A stretch of 64,000 nt of DNA, taken from positions 41,317 to 105,316 of the forward strand of contig JAJDXM010000037.1 of assembly GCA_022823225.1 (NCBI GenBank), given 5' to 3'. Under the pieces are notes generated by a model. The model was not told where the DNA came from, ran no database searches, and saw only the letters and a list, made by a program, of their open reading frames with translations. Below, piece after piece: positions 40,439 to 49,511 of the stretch. The stretch's first letter is position 1; each line of letters opens with the position of its first letter. Source of the stretch: Gemmatimonadota bacterium. GTDB taxonomy: Bacteria > Gemmatimonadota > Gemmatimonadetes > Longimicrobiales > Gaopeijiaceae. The position numbers and the translations under genes are program-made.

Positions 40439-43056
40439 AGAACGCCGATCGCCGGTGCGCCGGCCGCGACCGCAACCTGCTGACGCCAGTCATCGCCGCC
40501 CTCGCGGCACTGACCGTTGCGCCGGTCTCCGGGCCCGCCACCGCTCAGGCGCGCCCGGATGCCGGTGAGGTGCCCAGCATCGAGGACCGAACCGAATCGA
40601 TGGAGCTGATCGACGGATTCCTCCCCATCTACTGGGACGAGGCGGAGGGGAAGATCTGGCTGGAGATCGACGTGTGGGACACCGACGTGCTTCATGCAGC
40701 CGGGGTCGGGGCCGGGCTGGGGTCGAACGATATCGGGATCGACCGGGGCCAGCAGTCGGGGTCGCGGGTGGTGCGGTTTCATCGCGTTGGACCGCGGGTG
40801 CTGATGATTCAGCCGAACTACCGCTTCCGGGCAAGCAGCGACAATCCGGCGGAACGCAAGGCGGTGGAGGACGCGTTCGCGCCGTCGACGCTGTGGGGCT
40901 TTCCGGTGGACGCGGCGACCGGAGACCGGGTGCTGGTGGACTTCACGCCCTTCCTGATGCAGGACATCGGAGGGTTCGCGGGGCGGATGCGGCCCGGCTC
41001 CTACCGGCTCGACCAGAGCCGCAGCTGGGTGTACACGCCCATGGTGATGAACTTCCCGGAGAACACCGAAATGGAGGCGGCGCTCACCTTCGTCAGCCAA
41101 CCCGGCGGTGGCGGGGGAGGGTTCGGTGGTGGCGGCGGCGCCTTCGAGGGCGTGGGCAATGTCGCGGCGACGGGGAGCGCGGCCACGATCCGCGTTCACC
41201 ACTCCTTCATCAAACTGCCCGAACTCGGGGAATACACGCCGCGAGCCTATGATTCGCGCGCCGGGTACGGCGGCCTGACCTTCCAGGACTACTCGGTCCC
41301 GCTGGGCGAGCCCATGACGCAGCGGTTCATCCGTCGCCACCGCCTCGAGAAGAGGGATCCGAACGCGGCGATGAGCGAGCCGGTCGAGCCGATCGTCTAC
41401 TACCTTGATCCCGGCACGCCCGAACCGGTGCGGTCGGCGCTCCTCGATGGGGCCCGGTGGTGGAACCAGGCCTTCGAAGCGGCCGGGTTCATCGACGCCT
41501 TCCGGGTGGAGATGCGGCCGGAGGACGTGAGCAGCCACGATGTCCGGTACAACGTCATCAACTGGGTGCACCGGTCCACGCGGGGGTGGAGCACCGGCGG
41601 GTCGATCACCGATCCCCGCACCGGCGAGATCCTGAAGGGGACCGTGACCCTGGGGTCGCTCCGCGTCCGCCAGGACTACCTGATCGCCGAAGGGCTGCTG
41701 GCGCCCTACGAGAACGGGGACGAGGAACCCGGCCACATCGCGGAGTGGGCGCTGGCCCGGATCCGGCAGCTCTCTGCGCACGAAGTCGGGCACACCATCG
41801 GGCTGTCGCACAACTACTACGACAGCGACCTGGGCCGGATCTCGGTTCTGGACTACCCCCACCCGCTGATCACGCACGACGGCCGCGACTTCGACTACTC
41901 CGAAGTCTACGACGCGGACATTGGCGAATGGGACAAGGTGGCGGTCCGGTACGGCTACTCGCAGTTCCCGCCCGGAACCGACGAGGCCGCTGAACTCGAC
42001 CGGATTCTGGACGAGGCCTGGGAGCAGGACATCCGGTTCTTTACCAACCAGGACGTGTCGACGCACGCGCGGGCGGATCAATGGTCGAACGGGACGGACG
42101 CCGGGGCCGAGCTGAATCGAATGCTGGACGTGCGCCGTGCCGCCCTGGAGCGGTTCGGGGAGCGCGCGATCCGGGCGGGACGCCCGATGGCCCAGATGGA
42201 GGAGGCCCTCGTGCCCCTATACCTGCACCACCGCTACCAGGTCACTGCCGCGGCATCGGTGCTGGGCGGCCTGCACTACACCTATGCCATGCGCGGCGAC
42301 GGTCTCGATCCCGTCCGCCCGGCTTCGGCGGCTGAACAGCGCCGCGCCCTTCGCGCACTGCTGCGCGCGGTCCAGCCCGGCGAGCTGACGATCCCCGCCA
42401 CGGTGCTCGACGACCTGCCACCCCGGCCCGCGGGCCACGGGCGCTCCCGCGAGCTCTTCCCGCGCTACACCGGATCGATGTTCGACGCCATCTCTCCCGC
42501 CGTGGTGGCGGCTGCCCACGTCGTTGGCGAGGTCTTCAGCGGGAGCCGTGCGGCGCGTCTTCTGGAGCAGAGCACCCTGGATCCTTCGCTGCCGGGGTTT
42601 GCCGACGTGATCGACGCGTTCGTCGCGGTGGGCGACCCCGATCCCGCCGACAGCCCCTATGAGGCGGAGGTGCGGCGTTCGGTCGGCATGGTGATCGCCA
42701 ACGGGTTGATGAACCTCGCGGGGAGCGCTCAGATGCCGCAGGTGCGCGCCATTGCCGGGCAGCGCCTGGAGCGGTTGAGGATCGCGGCCGAGGAGCGTGG
42801 ACAGGCCATGGATGCCACAGGCGCCCACTTCGCGCTGCTTGCCGGCGACATCCGGCGCTTCCAGGACCGCCCCTACGGCGCGCTGACCGCGCCCGGGACA
42901 CCGTCGGCGCCGCCGGGAGCGCCCATCGGTTCCCCGGCGCTCGACTGGATCGGCGGGGGCGCGGGCGCGGTGGGACTGCTGCTCGGCGCCTCCGGCCTCG
43001 GCGGCTACGAATGGCTGGAGGAGCTGGTGCCCTGGTGCAGCTTCGAACCGTGGTAG
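40435..43056 (+). CDS. Secreted zinc metalloprotease with metzincin motif (DUF5117-type)
   Basis: An 873-residue exported protein. The signal peptide ends after GPATAQA (start ATG 40435 with GAAAGGA upstream; ATG 40408 also possible). The metzincin zinc motif HEVGHTIGLSH is at 449-459, with a Met-turn candidate further on. A long N-terminal domain of the DUF5117/DUF5118 type precedes it, containing a Gly-rich loop near 225-240 (QPGGGGGGFGGGGG). Such proteases are abundant in Gemmatimonadota and Bacteroidota. It is likely periplasmic or secreted and degrades external protein. The stop abuts the stop of the convergent dehydrogenase with no spacer. Confidence 0.86.
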   Translation: MKNADRRCAGRDRNLLTPVIAALAALTVAPVSGPATAQARPDAGEVPSIEDRTESMELIDGFLPIYWDEAEGKIWLEIDVWDTDVLHAAGVGAGLGSNDIGIDRGQQSGSRVVRFHRVGPRVLMIQPNYRFRASSDNPAERKAVEDAFAPSTLWGFPVDAATGDRVLVDFTPFLMQDIGGFAGRMRPGSYRLDQSRSWVYTPMVMNFPENTEMEAALTFVSQPGGGGGGFGGGGGAFEGVGNVAATGSAATIRVHHSFIKLPELGEYTPRAYDSRAGYGGLTFQDYSVPLGEPMTQRFIRRHRLEKRDPNAAMSEPVEPIVYYLDPGTPEPVRSALLDGARWWNQAFEAAGFIDAFRVEMRPEDVSSHDVRYNVINWVHRSTRGWSTGGSITDPRTGEILKGTVTLGSLRVRQDYLIAEGLLAPYENGDEEPGHIAEWALARIRQLSAHEVGHTIGLSHNYYDSDLGRISVLDYPHPLITHDGRDFDYSEVYDADIGEWDKVAVRYGYSQFPPGTDEAAELDRILDEAWEQDIRFFTNQDVSTHARADQWSNGTDAGAELNRMLDVRRAALERFGERAIRAGRPMAQMEEALVPLYLHHRYQVTAAASVLGGLHYTYAMRGDGLDPVRPASAAEQRRALRALLRAVQPGELTIPATVLDDLPPRPAGHGRSRELFPRYTGSMFDAISPAVVAAAHVVGEVFSGSRAARLLEQSTLDPSLPGFADVIDAFVAVGDPDPADSPYEAEVRRSVGMVIANGLMNLAGSAQMPQVRAIAGQRLERLRIAAEERGQAMDATGAHFALLAGDIRRFQDRPYGALTAPGTPSAPPGAPIGSPALDWIGGGAGAVGLLLGASGLGGYEWLEELVPWCSFEPW

Positions 43057-44097
43057 TCAGAAGCGGTTGATCACCGCCACGCCGAGGACCGTGTAGTCGT
43101 CCATCCCCGTGAGTATGTCGACCCCCTCCTCCAGCGACACCGTCTGCGTGACGAGTCGGCCGGGATCCACGGTGCCCGATTCCACGAGGCGCAGCATCCG
43201 GTCGTATTCCTGAGCTTGCAGACCGTGGCTGCCCACCATCTCCAGCTCCCATGCGATGACCCGGTCCATGGGGACCTGCGCGCTCGTGTGGTCGCCCGTC
43301 ATGAGGCCGACCTGAACGTGGCGGCCGCGCTTTCTCAGACAGGCGACCGAGTTGAAGCAGGTGTCCGGGTGGCCCAGCGCGTCGAGGGAGGCGTGGGCGC
43401 CGCCCCCCGTGATCTCGCGCACCTCGCCGGCCACGTCCGGAGACGCGGAGGCGTTCACCGCGGCGGCTGCACCGAGATCGAGGGCCATCGCGAGCGCCTC
43501 GGCGCGGATGTCCACCGCCACGACCCGGGCCCCGAGCGCGCGCGCGATCATCACGGCCGCGAGACCCACGCCGCCGCAGCCGTGGATCGCCACCCAGTCG
43601 CCGGCGGTGACCCTGCCCTGCGCCTGTACCGCGCGAAACGAGGTCGCAAAGCGGCACCCGAGGCTCGCGGCCGCGACGAAGCCGATCCGGTCGGGCAGCG
43701 CGGCCAGTGTCAGGTCCGCATGTCGCAGGCCCACCCGTTCGGCGAAGCCGCCCCAGCCGTGGAAGCCGGGCTGGAACTGCCTGTCGCACACCTGCTGGTT
43801 GCCCGCGCGGCAGGGCATGCAGCGTCCGCAACCGGCGATGAACGGGACGGAAACGCGGTCTCCGGGCCGCCAGCGGGTCACCTCCCGGCCGACCTCCTCG
43901 ACCACTCCGGCGATTTCGTGCCCGGGCACATGGGGGAGCACGATGTCGGGATCGTGTCCCACCCAGCCGTGCCAGTCGCTGCGGCAGATGCCGTTCGCCT
44001 CCACGCGCAGCACGACCCCGTCCGGGGTGGGCTCGGGATCGGGGAGTTCTTCGACCAGCACGGCCCCCCGGTACTCCCGGTAGATGGCCGCCTTCAC
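43057..44097 (-). CDS. Zinc-dependent alcohol dehydrogenase (MDR family)
   Basis: A 346-residue medium-chain dehydrogenase. Catalytic zinc ligands Cys38 and His60-Glu61 (GICRSDWHGW, PGHEIAG) and the structural-zinc Cys set (CGRCMPCRAGNQQVC) are present, as is the NAD(P)-binding GCGGVG. The start is a GTG (complement 44095-44097), giving the normal KAAIYREYRG N terminus; an open frame runs further upstream but is not family-like. Substrate unknown. It is convergent with the metalloprotease and divergent from HU. Confidence 0.9.
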   Translation of the reverse strand: MKAAIYREYRGAVLVEELPDPEPTPDGVVLRVEANGICRSDWHGWVGHDPDIVLPHVPGHEIAGVVEEVGREVTRWRPGDRVSVPFIAGCGRCMPCRAGNQQVCDRQFQPGFHGWGGFAERVGLRHADLTLAALPDRIGFVAAASLGCRFATSFRAVQAQGRVTAGDWVAIHGCGGVGLAAVMIARALGARVVAVDIRAEALAMALDLGAAAAVNASASPDVAGEVREITGGGAHASLDALGHPDTCFNSVACLRKRGRHVQVGLMTGDHTSAQVPMDRVIAWELEMVGSHGLQAQEYDRMLRLVESGTVDPGRLVTQTVSLEEGVDILTGMDDYTVLGVAVINRF

Positions 44098-44345
44098 GGC
44101 AGAATCCGCACCTCGACGGTGCGGAGAGCAGGGAGGTCGGATCGTGCGCCGGTGGCGCGGCGTAGCTCCATGATGCGCGCGGGGGGTTCCATTTCGAGAC
44201 GTTTTGTTCGAGACTTTTTGGGTGCCCTGGCAGAACGGCGTTCGAACTGCAGTATAACCGATTCTTCCACCAAAGCGCCCAAGGCGCCACCACACCGCCC
44301 CGCTCACCGCTGAGCGGGTGGAACGACCCCACAAGGAGCCCCTGA
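44098..44345. promoter_or_regulatory. Divergent gap before HU with candidate -10 boxes
   Basis: This 248-bp gap separates the dehydrogenase start from HU. TATAAC at 44253-44258 is a possible -10 for HU; no good -35 is seen. A TTTTTGGG patch near 44214-44222 is also AT-rich. HU has a clear AAGGAG ribosome site at 44333-44338. No small gene was recognised. Confidence 0.3.
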
Positions 44346-44630
44346 ATGAACAAGTCCGAGATGGCCAAGAAACTCGCCCAACGGTCGGGACTCACCCAGG
44401 CCCACGCGGCCGACGTACTGGAGCAGATCTTCAGTCCGGCAACGGGTATCATCGCCGACGCACTGGATGCGGGTGGGAAGGTCGGGATCGGAGGGTTCGG
44501 GTCCTTCGAAGTTCGTCGTCGTGAGGCCCGGACGGGCCGGAATCCGCGCACGGGCGAGACGATCCCCGTGCCGGCCAGGAACTATCCTGCGTTCAAGCCG
44601 GCGAAGAACCTCAAGGACAGGGTCGGGTAG
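44346..44630 (+). CDS. HU-family histone-like DNA-binding protein
   Basis: A 94-residue HU/IHF-type protein. The N-terminal MNKSEMAKKLAQRSGLTQ helix pair and the DNA-arm segment GFGSFEVRRREARTGRNPRTGE are both intact, and the body ends with NYPAFKPAKNLKD. It bends and compacts DNA as a dimer. AAGGAG precedes ATG 44346. It appears monocistronic. Confidence 0.95.
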   Translation: MNKSEMAKKLAQRSGLTQAHAADVLEQIFSPATGIIADALDAGGKVGIGGFGSFEVRRREARTGRNPRTGETIPVPARNYPAFKPAKNLKDRVG

Positions 44631-44717
44631 GCACCCGAAGAAAGAGGCTGCGCCGCGCCACCCCCGGTGCGCCGCGGGACCTGTCCACCAAGTGCAGGCT
44701 GTGAGCGAAACCCTGCG

Positions 44718-44750
44718 GGCCCGCGTAGCGTTACAGTTATAGTGCGGGCC
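44718..44750. promoter_or_regulatory. Inverted repeat around an AT-rich core before a small membrane gene
   Basis: GGCCCGC at 44718-44724 and GCGGGCC at 44744-44750 are perfect inverted arms around a 19-base AT-rich core containing TTATAG. The arrangement suggests an operator over a -10 box or a terminator for HU. The rest of the 166-bp gap shows no gene. Confidence 0.3.
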
Positions 44751-44796
44751 TGGCCGCCGATGTGGGGGCGAGGCTTCTCCTCTCCGGCGGAGGTGT

Positions 44797-45075
44797 GTGG
44801 TGGGCAATCTCGATCCTGCTCTCGTTGGCGAGCTTGTGGTCCTGCTGTTGCTGCTTGCCGTCGTGTGGATGGTGTTCAGGGAGTTCATGCGCATCGTCCT
44901 GAAGGTCGTGGTGCCCCTTGCGATCCTCGTTGCGTTGGCGGTCTGGCTCGGGCTGCTCGACGAGACGCTTGTCGGGGATGCTCTCACCGCGGTGGGCGAA
45001 GGGCTCCTGACGGTGATCCGCAAGGTCGCCGGGTGGGTCACCTCGGTGGCCCTGTCCGGGCAGCCCGTGGAATAG
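44797..45075 (+). CDS. Small hydrophobic membrane protein of unknown function
   Basis: A 92-residue protein with two strongly hydrophobic segments (GELVVLLLLLAVVWMVF and VVVPLAILVALAVWLGLL) and an amphipathic end. GGAGG lies just before the tandem GTG codons at 44797 and 44800. No known family was recognised. It may be a minor envelope or regulatory peptide. The next gene begins 38 bases later, so they may be cotranscribed. Confidence 0.6.
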   Translation: MVGNLDPALVGELVVLLLLLAVVWMVFREFMRIVLKVVVPLAILVALAVWLGLLDETLVGDALTAVGEGLLTVIRKVAGWVTSVALSGQPVE

Positions 45076-45113
45076 CGGCCCGTGGACGGAACCCGCACCG
45101 CACTCGGTCGACG

Positions 45114-45629
45114 ATGCATCCGGTCCGAGGCGTAGCGTACGGGCTGCTGAGCGCAGGGGTGCTGGCCGCATGTTCCGTGCCGTTTCAGCGGCAGACCGTG
45201 CCGGTGCCGGCTGCGGAAGCCGGGGCGGAGGTCCTCGATCCGGTCGGCACCTACGACCTCACGATGTCCTCGGATATCATGGTCGCCGAGGGAACGATGG
45301 AGATCCGCGGCCGGCCGGGCCGTTACGTGGGCACCGTCGCCATCGGGAGCTTTGGCGGCCGCATCGTCAGTGTGGAGCCCGGCGCGGGGCAACTGGTTGT
45401 CGAGGTCGACTCGGAGACGGGCCGGCTGGTGTTCCGGCTTACCGCAGACGGGGCCTATCTCTCGGGCAACTGGGTCCTGGGGCAACTCCGCGGGACGATC
45501 GTCGCGGAACGGAGCGGGGGCCGGGTGGGGGGACTGTCCGCGGACGGCTATGCGGTTGGCGCATCCGGCGGCCCGGTGTCCACCGGCAGGTCGGTCCGGC
45601 CGCCCCATTCCGACCAGGACCCGTCGTAG
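45114..45629 (+). CDS. Small lipoprotein of unknown function
   Basis: A 171-residue lipoprotein starting at ATG 45114 with signal MHPVRGVAYGLLSAGVLAAC and lipobox Cys near residue 20. The mature part is a compact beta-rich domain (VGTYDLTMSSDIMVAEGTME, GRYVGTVAIGSFGGRIVSV), reminiscent of a small calycin-like barrel, with a late Gly/Ser tail. The 3' end overlaps the 3' end of the minus-strand rhodanese by 82 bases. Function unknown. Confidence 0.65.
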   Translation: MHPVRGVAYGLLSAGVLAACSVPFQRQTVPVPAAEAGAEVLDPVGTYDLTMSSDIMVAEGTMEIRGRPGRYVGTVAIGSFGGRIVSVEPGAGQLVVEVDSETGRLVFRLTADGAYLSGNWVLGQLRGTIVAERSGGRVGGLSADGYAVGASGGPVSTGRSVRPPHSDQDPS

Positions 45630-46456
45630 ATCGCGACGTCCGGGTATCCTGAACAAGCCATCCGCCACGCAAAGGCGCAGGCACTCGTCCCGGAACCGCA
45701 AGTTCCGACCAGTTGCATCGCCGGGTCCACGCCGGCATCGGCGATGAGCCGTGCCAGCGCCGCCTTGCCCACCGACAACCCCGTCTTCGGGTCGACCAGA
45801 CTGGTGTAGGGGATATTCCTGCTTCCCGGAACGTGGCCCCCGCGCAGCCCCTCCCGGGGTTCGGGCGCCGTGCCGGCGAAACGTCCGCTGGGCCGCATGT
45901 CGACGATCTGCGTGTCCGCGGCTCCGATCGCCCCGAGGACCTGGTCGACGTCGCGAATCAGGTGGGGGCGCGGCGCCGGCGTGAAGGGTGCGGGGGCTTC
46001 CAGGGTGCGCATCGGTGTCCCCGACGCAGTGGAGTGCCCGCTCGCCACCCAGCGCTGCAGGCCGCCGTCCAGGACCGCGACGCTGTCAAGGCCGAAATAG
46101 CGGAAGGTCCACCACACGCGGCAGGCGCTGAGGTTGACGCCGGATCCGTCGTACACGACGACGGCCGAGTCATCGGAAACCCCGGCCTCTTCGGCGCACC
46201 CGCGAAAATGTTCGGGGGTGGGGATGGTGTGCGGGAGCGGCGCTTCCGGATCGCTGCACCGGTCAATGTCGAAGAACCCCGCGCCCGGGATCCGCCGCTG
46301 CAGGTACTCTTGTGAGGCGTCCCGCCCGGATCCCGGCAGATACCAGGATCCATCGAGAACAACCAGCCCGGGCGCACCGATCCGGGAGGCCAGCCAATCG
46401 GTGGAGACCGCGGGCCCCGGGAGGGAAACCCGACGCCGGTTCGGAGTGCTGTCCAT
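45548..46456 (-). CDS. sseA: Sulfurtransferase with two rhodanese domains (SseA-like)
   Basis: A 302-residue tandem-rhodanese protein. The C-terminal domain has the active-site loop CGSGTSA, which fits 3-mercaptopyruvate sulfurtransferase or thiosulfate sulfurtransferase. The N-terminal domain has VVVYDGSGVN in place of an active Cys, as usual for the inactive half. RRIPGAGFFDID and GGHVPGSRNIPY match family repeats. It probably moves sulfur from mercaptopyruvate or thiosulfate to acceptors. Its end overlaps the neighbouring lipoprotein gene on the other strand. Confidence 0.92.
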   Translation of the reverse strand: MDSTPNRRRVSLPGPAVSTDWLASRIGAPGLVVLDGSWYLPGSGRDASQEYLQRRIPGAGFFDIDRCSDPEAPLPHTIPTPEHFRGCAEEAGVSDDSAVVVYDGSGVNLSACRVWWTFRYFGLDSVAVLDGGLQRWVASGHSTASGTPMRTLEAPAPFTPAPRPHLIRDVDQVLGAIGAADTQIVDMRPSGRFAGTAPEPREGLRGGHVPGSRNIPYTSLVDPKTGLSVGKAALARLIADAGVDPAMQLVGTCGSGTSACAFAWRMACSGYPDVAIYDGSWSEWGGRTDLPVDTGPPDAPTA

Positions 46457-46548
46457 CCTTCGAGTCTAACCGGGGCCACGGGCGCCTTCCAGCTGCCATT
46501 GAGGTCGCCGGCCAGCATGCCGGCCCGCGCGCCATTAGTGTAGAGTGT

Positions 46549-47748
46549 ATGAAAGGACTCCCTGTCGGCGTTCCGTGGGGGCGCCTTCGATTCCTGCCGG
46601 CGGTCATTTTCGGGTTGCAGCCCGGTTGCGCCCCTTCGCCGCCGATGCTGGCCGGCGACCCGGCCCCGAGCGCCGCCTTCGGGTGCGACTCGGCCGCACC
46701 GGAGGCGGAGTACGAGCATCTCCTGCTTCGTATCGGCTGTGACGGAACGCTCCTTTCCGGGCGCGCGCGCTGGTCGGTCGAGGGTGTCGTGGTGACGCTG
46801 GAATTCCCCGCGGGCACGGAAGGACCCGTCGGCGCCGAGCTGACTGCAACCTGGCCGCCGTTCGGCGGCCCTCCGTGGCTGGGCCATTCGGTCGTTTCCG
46901 TTACGGTCATCGAGCGGGGTGGGATCGCGGTCAGGTTCGCGGACCCGGGCGACGAGCCCGCCCGGCTGTTCGCGGATCCCCGGCTTGCGGGCGTGGAGCT
47001 TTCCGTCCCGGAAGATGGAGACGTGCGGGACGCGATCGATGCCGGCGATTCGGAGGTGGTGACGCATCACCGCGCCTCGATCGACTATGCGTACGCGCTG
47101 GGCCGCGATGTGAGACCGGCCGGATTCGGCCGAATGTACCTGATCGTCTTTGCCGGACCGGCCGATATGGGGCCGACCGAGACGCTGTCGGGGCCGATGT
47201 CGCGAGACTGGGCGGACCTGGGCGCGCCGGGCGCAAGGAGCCTTCCGGCACACGGCTGGACATCGTTGCGGAACAGATGTGGTGCCGGTAGCGAGGGAGC
47301 CGTGGCCGCGGAGGGCGTCGCAGGTCGTGCGGCGGCAGCGGATGTTGCGGCCGGCGATCCGCCCATCCTGCCCGCAACCCCTCCGGATCGCCCCACCGTC
47401 GCCTTTCGCCAGGACGATCCCGCCGCCAGGGAGGCCGCCGAGCGACTTGTGTCTGCCGGGATCCGAGAGGGTGGCGAAGCCGAGGCCGTGGCTGCGCTCA
47501 CCGGTGGCACGGGGCGTCTCGCCGTTCGTGGCACCGACAGGTCACCGCCGCAGCGAGCACCATCCGACGTTGCTGCGGTCCTGTGGGTTTTCGGCGGGCC
47601 GGGGCACCCGTGCTCGCTGCACGCCGCGGTGCTTCGGGCCGTTGCCGAGTGGGACGCTCCCGGGGGGGCAGGGAGCGCGCGCGCGATCATGCTTCTGGGC
47701 GGCCTCGAGGCCTTTGTCGTGAGTGGGCCGGAAGAGGGGGGTCCGTGA
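46549..47748 (+). CDS. Putative sensor lipoprotein, solute-binding-like, before a histidine kinase
   Basis: A 399-residue protein starting at ATG 46549. A short hydrophobic leader ends with FGLQPGCAPS, a plausible lipobox. The mature protein has a phrase (SEVVTHHRASIDYAYALGR and later FGRMYLIVFAG) that weakly resembles oligopeptide-type ABC solute-binding proteins, but no ABC importer is near. A second half rich in Ala and Gly (about 240-340) follows. The stop overlaps the kinase GTG by four bases, so it is cotranslated with the two-component system and may feed it a ligand signal. This is inference; the family is not recognised with confidence. Confidence 0.55.
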   Translation: MKGLPVGVPWGRLRFLPAVIFGLQPGCAPSPPMLAGDPAPSAAFGCDSAAPEAEYEHLLLRIGCDGTLLSGRARWSVEGVVVTLEFPAGTEGPVGAELTATWPPFGGPPWLGHSVVSVTVIERGGIAVRFADPGDEPARLFADPRLAGVELSVPEDGDVRDAIDAGDSEVVTHHRASIDYAYALGRDVRPAGFGRMYLIVFAGPADMGPTETLSGPMSRDWADLGAPGARSLPAHGWTSLRNRCGAGSEGAVAAEGVAGRAAAADVAAGDPPILPATPPDRPTVAFRQDDPAAREAAERLVSAGIREGGEAEAVAALTGGTGRLAVRGTDRSPPQRAPSDVAAVLWVFGGPGHPCSLHAAVLRAVAEWDAPGGAGSARAIMLLGGLEAFVVSGPEEGGP

Positions 47749-49511
47749 CCTTCCGCGGGCGGCTCGTTCTGGGTGGACTGGTTGTGTCCCTGATTCCCGT
47801 TCTCCTCCTCGGTCTGCTGGTGCGGTGGACGGGTGTTCGCCGCTTGTCGCTGGCCAACGAGCAGCGGATGAGCGAGCAGGCAGGCCGGCTGGTCGAATCC
47901 TGGCGGCAGGGTGTAGCGGTTCTGGAACGGCGACTTGAGACGTTGCGCGACATACTGGAAGAGGAAAACCCGGTCCGGATTGCGGTTCGGTCCGGGGGAG
48001 GCCCGACCCTCCAGGAGGCCATCGGCCGCTTTGCGGCCTCCAGCGGCCTGAGCGCGGCGTACGTGTTGGACCGGGCCGGGGTGGTTCTCGCGGCAAGCCA
48101 CTTTCCCGGCGACGCGGGCAGGCGCGACCCGAGCCTCGCTGCTCTCGCCGCTCATTCGGGGGCCCCCGTTGTCACGACGGTGTCCTTTCCGGAGTCCGAC
48201 CGGCTGGTGCTCGCGATGGCGGAGCGACTGGACGTGGGTGGGGTGGAGGTCATCGCCATCGTGGCCGGGGAACCCACTGCACTCGGGCTGCTTCCCGCCG
48301 CCGGGGATGTGGCGCTGCTGGCCGAAATGCGGGAATCGGCCGCTGAAGGAACGACGCGCCCGGCCGGTCCAGCCGGCGAGGCGGTTGCCGCGCGCCTTGT
48401 CGGGGCCGGCGTGGTCGAGGAGGCGGAGCGGGCCATGCCAACGCCCGGACAGTCCGGGTACCAGGGTCGGCGACCGGTCGGACAGATCCTGTGGCAGGGT
48501 TGGGAGGAAGGGGACGATGCCGCCCCGGTGACGCTCGTCATGGCCTGGCGCGATCCAGTGCTCGCGGAACTGGTTCGGGACTACGAACGGGCCCTGATCG
48601 TTTCCCTTCTGGGGGCGGCATTGCTGGCGCTCGTCCTGGGGCGAGCCATGTCCCGCCGGCTTTCCACACCGGTGGAGCGCCTGGCCGCGACGGCCCGCCG
48701 CGTACATCTGGGGCGGCTCGACGAGCGCTTCGGCCGCGGGGGTGGCAGGGAGCTGGACCGCCTCGGGTTCTTCCTCGACGGCATGATGCGGCGCATTCGG
48801 GAGGGGGTCACGAAGGTCCGGGAGGCGGAGAAGCGCGCGACTCTGGGCGAGTTGGCGCGCCAGGTCAACCACGATGTCCGCAACGGACTGGTGCCGATTC
48901 GCAACGTCATGAACCACCTCGCCGACGCGCACCGGGACGGCCCGGAGGAACTTGCCGGGGCCTTTGCGGCGCGCTCGCCAACGGTGGAGGCGAGCCTCGA
49001 CTACCTGGGAGACCTGGCCGACCAGTACCGTGCCGTTGCCGTGCATGGCGCGAAGGAATGCACCGATCTGCATGCGGTCGTCCTCGCCGTGATCGAGGCC
49101 AACCGGGCCCTGGCACCCGAGGTGCGGGTGGCAGGCGATCTGGGCGGCGATCCCGCCTGGGTCGAGATGGACGGGGTGTCGTTGCGCCGCGTGGTGGAGA
49201 ACCTCGTCGGAAACGCGGTGGCCGCGGTGCGGGGGGCCGGGGGAAGCGTCCGCGTGGCGCTGGAGGCGACCGAGTACCGTGAGCAGCCGTGCTACCGCCT
49301 TTCGGTCGCCGACGATGGCCCCGGCATCCCGGCGGAGCTGCTGGACCGGGTGTTCGAGCCCTTCTTCACGACCCGCGGGGAGGGTACGGGACTCGGTCTG
49401 GCGATCGCGCGGAGGCTGGTGCGCGATGTCGGGGGTTCGATTGCGCTGGAGAGCGAAGAGGGGCGCGGCACGCGTGCCGTGGTGCGCCTGGCAAGGGGAG
49501 AACCGCGATGA
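47745..49511 (+). CDS. Membrane sensor histidine kinase (NtrB/NtrY-type)
   Basis: A 588-residue kinase. Two membrane segments (about 4-26 and 283-305) enclose a 250-residue extracytoplasmic sensing domain. A HAMP-like linker (about 305-355) follows, then a HisKA-type dimerisation helix with the phospho-acceptor His376 in RQVNHDVRNGLVPIRN, and an ATP-binding domain with N box (VVENLVGNAV), F box (VFEPFFTT) and two G boxes (DDGPGIP, EGTGLGLA). The GTG start overlaps the upstream lipoprotein stop and the TGA overlaps the regulator ATG. It probably phosphorylates the adjacent sigma54 activator. Confidence 0.93.
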   Translation: MTFRGRLVLGGLVVSLIPVLLLGLLVRWTGVRRLSLANEQRMSEQAGRLVESWRQGVAVLERRLETLRDILEEENPVRIAVRSGGGPTLQEAIGRFAASSGLSAAYVLDRAGVVLAASHFPGDAGRRDPSLAALAAHSGAPVVTTVSFPESDRLVLAMAERLDVGGVEVIAIVAGEPTALGLLPAAGDVALLAEMRESAAEGTTRPAGPAGEAVAARLVGAGVVEEAERAMPTPGQSGYQGRRPVGQILWQGWEEGDDAAPVTLVMAWRDPVLAELVRDYERALIVSLLGAALLALVLGRAMSRRLSTPVERLAATARRVHLGRLDERFGRGGGRELDRLGFFLDGMMRRIREGVTKVREAEKRATLGELARQVNHDVRNGLVPIRNVMNHLADAHRDGPEELAGAFAARSPTVEASLDYLGDLADQYRAVAVHGAKECTDLHAVVLAVIEANRALAPEVRVAGDLGGDPAWVEMDGVSLRRVVENLVGNAVAAVRGAGGSVRVALEATEYREQPCYRLSVADDGPGIPAELLDRVFEPFFTTRGEGTGLGLAIARRLVRDVGGSIALESEEGRGTRAVVRLARGEPR

